Translations under genes and position numbers: made by a program
Notes under the pieces: generated by a model
What the model saw: the letters and a program-made list of their open reading frames with translations, nothing else
Databases searched by the model: none
Told to the model about the DNA's origin: nothing
In this document: piece after piece, positions 48,177-56,649 of the stretch
How the letters are laid out: the number at the start of each line of letters is the position of its first letter
Position numbering within the stretch: position 1 is the stretch's first letter
Origin: Thelephora terrestris
Taxonomy: Eukaryota; Basidiomycota; Agaricomycetes; Thelephorales; Thelephoraceae
Length of the DNA: 64,000 bases
Assembly (NCBI GenBank): GCA_015956445.1
Contig: WIUZ02000001.1
Span: forward strand, 2,294,001-2,358,000
Reading direction: 5' to 3'

Positions 48177-48361
48177 CTTTTGTGGACAGCCTTCATCGTG
48201 CGCCCCTACTGCTGGATTGTATCGCACAAAACTGAATGTAAAAGTCGCCTGTATCTCTGATTCCCGGGCCCTCCGGAGTCGTAGCTCAGCTCGGCGTCTA
48301 TACCACTGTATTATTCGGCATCCAGCGCACAAAACTTTACCAAGGTGTGGCATTGACTGGC
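48177..48361. other. SDR 3' region, pre-insertion flank
   Basis: The sequence between the SDR stop and the transposon target duplication. The imperfect doublet GGCATTGA-CT-GGCATTGA ends at the insertion point. No gene is seen. Confidence 0.4.
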
Positions 48362-48368
48362 ATTGAAC
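48362..48368 (+). repeat. Left target site duplication ATTGAAC
   Basis: The 7-bp sequence ATTGAAC immediately precedes the left inverted repeat and is repeated exactly after the right one (49688-49694). Confidence 0.6.
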
Positions 48369-48383
48369 CCCAGTAAAAAGTTC
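48369..48383 (+). repeat. Left terminal inverted repeat, 15 bp
   Basis: CCCAGTAAAAAGTTC, exactly complementary to the right end at 49673-49687. Confidence 0.7.
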
Positions 48384-48675
48384 TCACGACGTGTGTTGAC
48401 TTCCGGTGATCCCCGTCGATGGTAAAGCGCCCGTCGACCGGGGTCTATGGGAGTCCAAAAATCGAATATTTCATTTACCTCCGTAGATTTTTTGTGCATC
48501 CTGCGTAACGCATATTTTTTTACGCCTATTTTCGTGCAATATAAACGACTCTGGACGACTTCGGGTGACCTGGGGCGACCATTATCGACTGCTGTCGACT
48601 TGTTTTTATTGTTGCTATGCACGCCGTCACTTGCTTTCATCAGTTGCAGTCGATTCGGAACGACATTTGTTGATT

Positions 48676-48691
48676 GCTGTAGATCTACAGC
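48676..48691. repeat. 16-bp perfect palindrome inside the transposon
   Basis: GCTGTAGATCTACAGC reads the same on both strands. It sits at the inner edge of the left CGAC-rich sub-terminal region. Confidence 0.6.
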
Positions 48692-49530
48692 GACTTATAT
48701 AGACTAGTACACAAATGCGAGATAATTAATACAGTTCCTCTCCGACTTGCGTCCTCGCAGGGTTCTGCGCCTTCCGTTCTGCCAGGAAGGCACGTGATCG
48801 ACATACACAGTTGAGAGGATTGCCGTGAAACTACATACCCTCGCGTCCAGCTGAGCCTAGATACAAAACAAAGTGGGACGAGATACTGGTTAGATGAGAT
48901 GCCACGTCAAGTAACCATTTCACGCACTGTACCCGCGTCGTTCCGAACTTCCCTCGTCGTGCTCACTTGTCTACACAGGCGGGCAGCATCTTGGCATGCA
49001 AATGATCGCCTGGAGGTTGTGCCTGTGGGGCTGTTACGTTAGGAGCAGTAAAATTAGACAAAATCATAGGAAATGGGAGGAGGGAGGAGGGGGCACAGTA
49101 GCGGCTGACGACGTCAAAGTGGTTGGGGGGCAAAAGGAGTTTGAGGGAGGCAGTCGGGTTTGGTTTGTTTTAACTTATGTTTGAGGATCGCCGATCACGA
49201 TGACGTATGATATAAACGATCGCACCGCGGCTGGGAATCAACTTCGCGAGAGGTCGCCCGCGCAAATGGGGTTACTTATTGTTGGTATCCCCAGTGTAAA
49301 GATTTCTTTCAATCTTCTTATGATGCTTTGGACGCTTGCGCCATTTGTTGTCTTCGGGAGTACACTTCATCACAGAGGTCGAAACATTGATGAGGAGATC
49401 ATGTCAGAGGATCAAGTTATTGTTAGACTTAGAGAAGTTTTTCCTGACGAGGTGAATTTTTTTCGATCGCGTTGCTTCGAAATTTTATTAAAAATGTATT
49501 ATAATTATATAAGGCGGCGCGCACACGTCG

Positions 49531-49577
49531 TTGAAGTGCAAAGACGCATGTCGAAGTGCGAAGACGCATGTTGAAGT
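49531..49577 (+). repeat. 20-bp tandem repeat, about 2.3 copies
   Basis: Units begin TTGAAGTGCAAAG (49531), TCGAAGTGCGAAG (49551) and TTGAAGT (49571). The first two share the end ACGCATG and differ at two positions. It lies in the right sub-terminal region of the transposon. Confidence 0.65.
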
Positions 49578-49672
49578 TGGTCGAAAACGGTGGCCAAATC
49601 GATGGACCTCGTTCGGGGTCGCCCGGGGTCTACGCGATCAACCAGGATCCATACCGATCCGTGCCGGTCAAT

Positions 49673-49687
49673 GAACTTTTTACTGGG
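49673..49687 (-). repeat. Right terminal inverted repeat, 15 bp
   Basis: GAACTTTTTACTGGG on the plus strand, the exact complement of the left repeat. Confidence 0.7.
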
Positions 49688-49694
49688 ATTGAAC
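49688..49694 (+). repeat. Right target site duplication ATTGAAC
   Basis: Follows the right inverted repeat directly and matches 48362-48368. Confidence 0.6.
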
Positions 49695-50386
49695 ACGGGG
49701 ACCAGACGTGGCCCTTGGTCGCGTGGGAGTGAGCCAATTAAAACTCGCTATCAGGCACGGGGGACTTTTCACCAGGGCCTCGTATTGAGAGCATCAAAGT
49801 TTGGCTTCGAGAAGCGCGGTGAAGGGTCCCCCGGACTTGAAGGGATTTGTATCGCTTTGCGTCAAAGTATCGAGGTGCATGTGGGCTTCGGTTGAGATGA
49901 AAAGATCGTGGAAAAATAAACTTTTTTTGGCATCATCGCCAGATCGTAAGGAAAGCTTGTCAGATTTGGGCAGATAACGCGTAAGCAGCTCTGATGGATC
50001 AGGCCTCCACCGCTGCAGTGACCCGCCGCGGTCCACCCAGGCGGCCTCTAGTGGGAAAAAGAGAGCGTCGGGTGTACAGGGCGGATGTTTCATTCCAGGG
50101 TGGAAGAGGATGTTTCCGAGGGCAAAGGGACTTCCCACTTAGGGCAGCGTTACACGCCTGGGGGAGATCACGTGTATATCCCTTAATGAGATTTTGTGGG
50201 CGGGCTGGTCGGACCGACGGCTGTGGGATACTGGTGAAATATCCCCAAGGCCGTTTTTATTTTTTCCTCAACGCCCTCAACCTTTTCGTCGTCGGAATAG
50301 ACGTTGGCGAAAAGCAAAAACGCCCTCAGAACCCCCAGAAAGTCCTCCCGTCTCGCTCTCTCCTACCTCACCACCAACGGCAACGT
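49695..50386. other. Intergenic region upstream of the disordered-protein gene
   Basis: About 690 bp. The frame of the downstream protein is open from about 49994, but the sequence before 50387 encodes no typical residues and probably belongs to promoter and leader. A CT- and CAAC-rich leader (CTCTCTCCTACCTCACCACCAACGG) precedes the preferred ATG. Confidence 0.4.
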
Positions 50387-51736
50387 ATGTTATCAAACAT
50401 GGATCCATTTGCCACACTAGTTCCAGGTTCTAGGCGGCCCTTCAATTTTCTTTCTTCCCAACCACCACCACCAAGCCAAACCATCCAGACCCAACCTCAA
50501 GGCATGCCAGTTCTCCCCCATGTCATCTCACCTCCCACATCCACGCGACGGCGCAAACCCACCATCACATACCGCTCTCCTTCCGTAGAAGTTGCTCCAT
50601 ATTCTCTCAGCAACCCAAACATCTCTGTTCCCGTCCAGGAAGATCCCACGGATAACCCAAACACCTCCCCACACTCTTCTGCTCACGCAGACTCATCCTC
50701 TTCCACCTCGTCCCCCTCCCCGCGCACCCCTTCCTCCTCCTCCCCTACTTCCCTTTTGACCGATGCTTTGTCCGCGTCATCCTTCGCCAAACCCCTCTCT
50801 ACCCGTGAAGTGTATGCTATGGCTCCTCCCCTCCCCTTATATCACCCTCTTGGCGCTTTGGCGCTTCGCCTCCCTCTTTTGGGCGAATCACCGAAAACTC
50901 CACACTCTCAGCTCGTTGACCCTACAATATCGAAACCCATCCAGAGCCCAACATTAAATCGTCCCAGAAACAACACCACTGCGAGCAGAAGCAGAAACTC
51001 TGGTCGGTCGCGCAAAGCGAAACCTCGGGACGTCCCTGCAGATACGGATTCTTTGAACGCAGAAGATAAAGAGAAAGATCAGGACGAGTATGTCGCAACT
51101 CACCGGCGTCGTAGGAATGGTCCTTCTGCTTCTGTCTCCCTCTCCGCCTCCGCTCAAGCTGAACTAATTGTCACCGAGGGACGGAAGAGGAAACGCAGGG
51201 AGCCTGACACCGGAGATCCAGGTGTCTCCCCGCCCATTCCAAAACGTTCGAGACAACCTCGCGCTGGGACATCGGCTAACGCTTTAAACAATCTCCCTTC
51301 CCCCTCGCCATCGCTTGCTCAGCTCAACGATGAGACTCCGGATGCCATGGAGGTCGAAGAGGATGAAGAGCCCGCGCCCTCCACCCGAACCAATGGGAGA
51401 AGGCGGAATGCAAAAAGCGGCGGCAGGAGGAATGGTACCCGTAGAACCGGTCCAAAGAAGGAAAAAGAAGGGTCCCTCTCCAGCGACGGAGCATCCTACA
51501 GCCGACCCCCTACCGCCGATCAACCCCAGGCCCCCGAGGTTTCAGGTGGGCCCACCAAGGATACGGCGGGAGATGGGGACTCTCCTTCTGGCGATGAGGC
51601 AATCGTCAGTTCCCGCTCACCGCCCATCGTCGCGCCAGTTCCGACCCACTTGACAAAAAACGCCCTCGAGGGTCTCCATATGTCGGCCGTCAGTGTGGGG
51701 GACCGTGTGGATAGTGTGGGACCCGCATATATTTGA
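50387..51736 (+). CDS. Disordered, probably nuclear protein of unknown function
   Basis: Apparently intronless. Preferred start MLSNMDPFATLVPGSRRPFN (50387), with a second in-frame ATG at 50399. About 450 residues rich in Ser, Pro, Thr, Asn and charged residues. Features are 'TRRRKPTITYRSPSVEVAPY', a Ser-rich tract (about 50690-50760), the short more ordered segment 'YAMAPPLPLYHPLGALALRL', a likely bipartite nuclear signal ('GRKRKRREP', 'PKRSRQPRAG'), an acidic patch ('MEVEEDEEPAP'), a basic Gly/Arg block ('GRRRNAKSGGRRNGTRRTGP') and the end 'VGDRVDSVGPAYI'. I recognise no domain. Composition suggests a chromatin or transcription-associated protein specific to basidiomycetes. Confidence 0.6.
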   Translation: MLSNMDPFATLVPGSRRPFNFLSSQPPPPSQTIQTQPQGMPVLPHVISPPTSTRRRKPTITYRSPSVEVAPYSLSNPNISVPVQEDPTDNPNTSPHSSAHADSSSSTSSPSPRTPSSSSPTSLLTDALSASSFAKPLSTREVYAMAPPLPLYHPLGALALRLPLLGESPKTPHSQLVDPTISKPIQSPTLNRPRNNTTASRSRNSGRSRKAKPRDVPADTDSLNAEDKEKDQDEYVATHRRRRNGPSASVSLSASAQAELIVTEGRKRKRREPDTGDPGVSPPIPKRSRQPRAGTSANALNNLPSPSPSLAQLNDETPDAMEVEEDEEPAPSTRTNGRRRNAKSGGRRNGTRRTGPKKEKEGSLSSDGASYSRPPTADQPQAPEVSGGPTKDTAGDGDSPSGDEAIVSSRSPPIVAPVPTHLTKNALEGLHMSAVSVGDRVDSVGPAYI

Positions 51737-52206
51737 TTTTTACTTCTCGTGTCTCTCCTTTGCACGAGTGCATACTTGCCTTTTGAGGTTGTGAATCTCC
51801 TTTCGTTCCTTCACTTCATGTTACTGTGTCGCTGTGTGTTGTACTACTCTTCCCATCCTTTTGTCATGTCCCGCTTCCTTTTCCACCCTTGTGTTTGACT
51901 TGTATCACTTCATAGTTCGACGGACCCCTTGTTCAACATCATATTCAATCACCACCCACATCACCTTGACCCATTGCAATTGCATCGTTCCCTCTCTGAT
52001 CACCTCACTGCATCTCTCATGCGCCCATACCGCATGACTCCTTATCTGTAGCCTTTACGTGAAACACTTCAGATCCTAAATTCGTTCAGACGGGGACAAA
52101 TGTCCGTCGTTTGCTACACATCTCCACCTGGCACTGACAAAACATATGCATAACAAGACACAAAAACATTCAACACGACAGCTGATAAGCATGAGACAGA
52201 ATAGAG
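51737..52206. other. Convergent 3' region
   Basis: About 470 bp between the stops of two convergent genes. It is T/C-rich on the plus strand up to about 52030, fitting a 3' UTR. No gene is seen. Confidence 0.4.
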
Positions 52207-53834
52207 TCATTTCTCGGAAATCCTAACTCGTTTCTGCGGCTTCGGAGGCACGTAGTCATCATCTCTTGCATTCTTCTTAGACTTGGCCACTTTTGCGATC
52301 TTTGCTGGAGCTCGGTATTCATCATCGTACTCATTCATCACGCTGTCAATGAATTTCCAAAGCTTAGCGCAGACCTTGTTGTTTGACCGGATGTCCGCCT
52401 CCTCCTTTCGGATGTAGACGCGCATGTCGTGGATGTGCTGAGCCATCTCCGTGGTGTCATCGCAAACCTGTATCAACATAAACAACATAATTGCTGCGCA
52501 AACGGATAATCAGCACGATGCATAGGGACCACAGGAACGTGGCAGAGGTAACGGAGACCAACCGATGTAAACGAACTCCACAGGGGCAACCTTCTGTGAT
52601 ATGTTTGAGAACCCAAACCGCAATTTATCCGAGGTCGCGATCTCGGTGAACTTTTTCATAAGGTCCTCTATATCCCTCTGTAATGTGCTTGTAGGAGGGT
52701 TGTCTTGGTCGAGGAACTTGCTCAAAGTGGCGAACGTGGGTATCCTCTGTTGCTTGGGAAGGTGCGAACAACAATAGGCGATATGTGCGACTGCGTGGTA
52801 GCCGCTTGCGTGTTTAGCGGAGATCCCCAGTCGGCCCTGCAGATTTCCCGGTCCTATGACAAACTGGGCGTTGACTTTGTTTATCCATGTCGTCCACGGA
52901 GTTGAAACGGCTTGGAGTTTTTCTAAGTTCACAGATGAGCACAACGTGGAAATGGGGGTGCCGAGGGAGAATCACCTGAACTCGTAAGGGGTGTACCAAG
53001 CTGCACTCGTTGGAAAACTTCACGCTCATCAACCTCGTTTATACCATCGTATTCGGCTAGGAGGACAAATCAGAAGATGGGTCCAAGGGACTTGCGCTCA
53101 AAACGCACCACAGAGAATCCTCATCTTGAGAAATTCGTCTTTGAGGTTCTGGGGTACCTCCAAACCGTTCTTCTTCTTTGGCTCCTTGAACCAGAATGTT
53201 CTTTTCTTCACTCGATCGATATCTGATGGTCGCGCCGATGTAAGCCTCTGGGTGCCCTCGGCCACCAGGAGGACTGAAGCACGTACACGGGATCTAAAAA
53301 TAGTGGATTAGTTTACGAGCACAGCCAAATGGTAAAGTCAGGAATACATACCTTACCATTGACAAACCCTGAGATGGCCGTCAAGCGTTGTTTCCCGTCA
53401 ACACACAGACGGACCCTCGCATAAGAATTTCCATCCCAATGCACCGAGAACACGACTGGGGGGATGTAGAATCCTCGGTACATAGAGTCTATTAGCATTG
53501 ACTGCTTTTTGGGGTTCCACACGATTTCTGTCATCCGGTCAGATCCAACGGTAGACACGAAGTGGGTGCGGTGGCGCGGTCACCTCTTTGATATTCCGGG
53601 TTCAAGTCTATAAGGCCATCGCGTATAAGCTCTATCAGCAGTCAGCTTTCCAAAACCTTGAGGGATTGGGAGGATGGGACCCATACGACAAATGTCCCCC
53701 ACCGACATCTCTCTCAACGCCGCTGGTCGGACGCGGTCTTGAATGGTCATTAGCGGGTCTTGGTCAAGCTCGTCCTTCTCTTCGTCATCGGCCCATTCAG
53801 AGTCAGAATCCCAATGTTCCACTTCGTGTACCAT
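52207..53834 (-). CDS. DUF262 (GmrSD/ParB-like) domain protein
   Basis: The start MVHEVEHWDSDSEWADDEEK opens an acidic N-terminus, then 'DPLMTIQDRVRPAALREMSV'. Across an intron the DUF262 core reads 'LIDLNPEYQR', 'EIVWNPKKQSMLIDSMYRG' and 'FYIPPVVFSVHWDG', then 'VCVDGKQRLTAISGFVNGK' (the minus-strand exon reads LCVDGKQRL). The W..K.Q..LI.S....IPP and DG.QRL motifs define the family. Downstream exons give 'TFWFKEPKKKNGLEVPQNLK', 'VSTPWTTWINKVNAQFVIGP' and the basic tail 'YVPPKPQKRVRISEK', a likely nuclear signal. In bacteria this domain is the NTP-using half of GmrSD type IV restriction enzymes; the fungal role is unknown. It is co-oriented with DCC1, 163 bp downstream. Confidence 0.82.
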
Positions 53835-53997
53835 GGTACGTGAAGGAACCGATGGAGTGGTGTTGTTTGTGTGCCGCCCACACGGTTTTCGATCTCAGCA
53901 AATCCCAGCGCTCTTTCGTAAGCGTGAGACCGGCGCATGCGGGTTTTCTATCATCCCACGATCCATGTGCTTAGGATATGACATACTATAACATTGC

Positions 53998-55369
53998 TTA
54001 TTTTATGGTTCGAGATGTGTAATACGTCCCATCAGGTGCGGGCACGGCTCTCGCGTATGTTAACAGCAGCTTATCCCGTTCTTTCCTGTCAATGGCAATG
54101 TCATCCAGGAATGGCCCGATATCCTCGGCCTTCCACCGGGTTCGAGTGAGGAAGAGGTCACCGAATCTCGCGAGAGGTCCGAGCGGCAACTCAGACGACG
54201 GGAAGTACGTCAGCTGGTTTGAAGGTGGTTGTGATTGTGGCTTTGTCGATGAGAGATAGTTTCCCTGTTAACCACGATCAGCGATGGGCCGTGTAATACC
54301 ACGGAACGGCCTCACCAGAAGGAGAGAAAGTTCTGCTCGAGAGGCAAATGTGTCGCCAACGGCATTCTTCCACTTATTCAAGAACTCGTTCTCGTCTATA
54401 GGATCATGCTGGTGCTTGTTAGCAACTTGAGTGAATCGCGAAGAACCCAACATACCCTATAAGCCCTGAGGATGCCCATCCCGACTTGCGTAAGCACAGA
54501 TGGGACATCCATCCTCCAGTAGTACTCATCCACGTCGCCAAACCAGGCCATGACCTGCTTCGTCACTTGCGGTTTGATTTCATGATCGTCCTGGAGCGCG
54601 TCCGCCAACACCCTCACAGAAGCCGATTCGTGACTCTGTTGTAGCGAAACCAACGAGTTCAAGAGCAGTTCCAGAATTGTCGAAAGGTACGAGGGAGCGA
54701 TCGGCCGGAGGGTGCCTACGAAGTCAACGAACTTCAGGACGAGGATGTTTACAGCTTTGAGACGACAGGCTACCGTTGATAAGGAGGATCCGCCTATCTT
54801 TCAAAGCATTCGTAAGTTCGGCTTCACTTGCCTGGATTTCCGTCAATGCTTGTGCGTAAGTGAGGTACCCCTTTTTCGCCTTTCGAAAGGGACCATTTGA
54901 ACGCGTGCAATTGGTATCGAACTGGTAAACAGACCTGTTGCTGGTTCTGGGTATCCTGCTCGCCATCAAGAAAATCGTCATCCAAGTCCTCGCGACCTTC
55001 GTCATATTCCCTCCCCCTCAACAATCCAACCAGTTTGTGCACCTTTGGTAGGATGGGAGTGACCTGAAGGATTTCACGGTTGGTACCCCGGATGGTGATT
55101 TGACCCTGGGTTTCTCCTGGGCCGACTACGAGGACAGAATTTGAGAGCGAGACCGAACGTATGGAATACGTTCTATCACCCGCGCACAGCACAGCATCCT
55201 CAGTGGGATTCCCCTTGATGGCCCAGGTTGATGGAGAATTCGATTCAATCGATTTCAAAAGGTTAGGCGGAAGCTCGAGCAAACGAAAATTCCCAGATTC
55301 TTTGACGGAGGCCGGCGGGAATTCGAGTCGGATGGGGTGGCCACCTTGCAAGAAACTCTCAGCCATCAT
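53998..55369 (-). CDS. DCC1: Sister chromatid cohesion protein DCC1
   Basis: Start MMAESFLQGGHPIRLEFPPA. Family features are 'FRLLELPPNLLKSIESN', 'LCAGDRTYSIRSVSLSNSVL', 'ITIRGTNREILQVTPILPKV' and 'YLTYAQALTEIQASEAELTN'. The C-terminal winged-helix repeats read 'QVTKQVMAWFGDVDEYYWRM', 'FLNKWKNAVGDTFASRAELS' and 'RWKAEDIGPFLDDIAIDRKE', ending 'DGTYYTSRTIK'. About 385 aa. DCC1 joins Ctf8 and Ctf18 in the alternative clamp loader that puts PCNA on leading strands and supports cohesion and the replication checkpoint. It diverges from the FUN14 gene over 298 bp. Confidence 0.9.
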
Positions 55370-55667
55370 GGCAGTCAGCAGGTTCCAGTGGCGAACAGGC
55401 GGTGATCGATATCATCTTGCGTGATGAACAATTCTCTTGTTCTCCTGGAGTCATCGAGCACATAATATGGAGTCCAAGTAACGAAGTATTATTGCACGAA
55501 TTAACACCAATTATAATCATCCGCACAACCGGAAGGGAGGGGGTCTCGTCTTTTTTTTAAATTAAAGTTTGGCTGACTTATAATGAATTCACGGGGTTTT
55601 TAACAAAGTTTATTTGGTCCCAGTCGTCACACTGTGTCACATCATCCCCGCAACGAGTCTCGCTGAA
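55370..55667. promoter_or_regulatory. Divergent promoter, DCC1 / FUN14
   Basis: 298 bp between start codons. It contains an A/T tract (TTTTTTTTAAATTAAAG at about 55550-55567) that could exclude nucleosomes and serve both genes. No clear TATA box. Confidence 0.4.
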
Positions 55668-56354
55668 ATGCTTCCACCTCGAGCTGCTTTAAACCTCGCC
55701 TCCATGTTCGCGCGCACCACGGCATTCAGACGTGCTGGCCATCAACTAGCTGGACGCAGCTACGCGAAGTCAGCGGCACCCATCAGGTCATCAAGTCTCC
55801 TTCTATGCTGGACTCGCAGGAGCTGGAATCGGCCTACATGCACACAACCTGAATAACATCTATTGCGACAGTATGAGACGCATCTTACTATCATTGAGCA
55901 TACATATTGACATGCCCCGAGAATCGGACTCACAACGAGCACCGCTACCTGTCATGGCCCCGCCGCCTGCGTCTTCCCTGGGTATCTACGAATTGACTTT
56001 CGGCAGTGTTTGTGGTATATGCGCAGGCGTATTCATCAAGATAGGAACAAAGCTCGTTGCCTTCCTCCTCGGTGGACCATTCGTTCTTCTTTACGTGATG
56101 CCAATCTCACGACCATACGCGCTCTTTCCGACGTCTGACCTTTTCGTTACCAGTACCTCGTATCCGTCTCTATTAGTATCATTCGAATCGACTGGTCTCG
56201 TGCCGCAAGCGGGTTCGAGAATACATTCCATAGAAAGGAGAACGGCGTTAGACGCCCTCCCTCGATCGGATCCCTCGTCAAATCTTTGGCTGCAGATTTC
56301 CAGCCACCAACTACTTTCACAGCTGGGCTGAACCTTGGTCTGCATGTCGGTTAA
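55668..56354 (+). CDS. FUN14 family mitochondrial outer-membrane-type protein
   Basis: Start MLPPRAALNLASMFARTTAF, then 'RRAGHQLAGRSYAKSAAPI', a basic presequence-like N-terminus. After an intron comes 'FYAGLAGAGIGLHAHNLNNI'. After another comes the FUN14 core 'YELTFGSVCGICAGVFIKIG' and 'KLVAFLLGGPFVLL'. A further intron (about 56085-56170) gives 'IRIDWSRAASGFENTFHRKE', and the C-terminus is 'SLAADFQPPTTFTAGLNLGL' with HVG (stop 56352-56354). In animals FUNDC1 is a mitophagy receptor using an N-terminal LIR; no clear LIR (YxxL) is seen here. Fungal FUN14 proteins are poorly studied. Confidence 0.85.
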
Positions 56355-56649
56355 GCTGGGCGTGTCTGTCTGTACCTTGTATTTTATTTCAGAAAAAGAA
56401 GCGATGAGTGACGGGGCGACTAGCTGTAGGGTTGTAGATGATGCCCTGTAGGATCATTAACGCCGCAAAGCGCGGCTGGTGGCACCCTTTTAAGGTTGAG
56501 GAAAAAATGAGATTGCCAACCGGCAGCTATACACCCAGGGTCGATCATGGCACCGTCTTACCGGACCTTACGGACCTGGCAGATGTCGAACCGAGTCATC
56601 ACCTTTCTGCCAGCTACCCTCGTGTTGCACGACAAACCTCCAGAAAATC

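Larger units (their letters stand above)
48369..49687. mobile_element. Non-autonomous DNA transposon (MITE-like), 1319 bp
   Basis: Bounded by perfect 15-bp terminal inverted repeats, CCCAGTAAAAAGTTC at 48369-48383 and its complement at 49673-49687, and flanked by 7-bp direct duplications ATTGAAC. Sub-terminal DNA carries many CGAC/CGACT motifs on the left (48545-48600) and GTCG motifs on the right (49528-49625), as expected for transposase-binding repeats. The 10-mer CCGGGGTCTA occurs near both ends in direct orientation (about 48438 and 49625). The interior is AT richer than the host DNA and has one 124-codon frame (49200-49574) with no transposase similarity, so it probably moved in trans. 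The 7-bp duplication does not clearly assign a superfamily; hAT (8 bp) and others are possible. Confidence 0.65.

Noticed and set aside
48447-48707. 86-codon frame in the left part of the transposon
   Set aside because: It lies across the CGAC-rich sub-terminal repeats and shows no protein-like pattern.
49200-49574. 124-codon frame inside the transposon as a transposase
   Set aside because: No DDE/D-type spacing, zinc finger or other transposase feature; probably a chance frame.
52207-55369. DUF262 plus DCC1 as a restriction-like defence pair
   Set aside because: DCC1 is a conserved eukaryotic clamp-loader subunit. There is no GmrD-like nuclease partner, so a defence pair is not supported; only the DUF262 gene itself is unusual.
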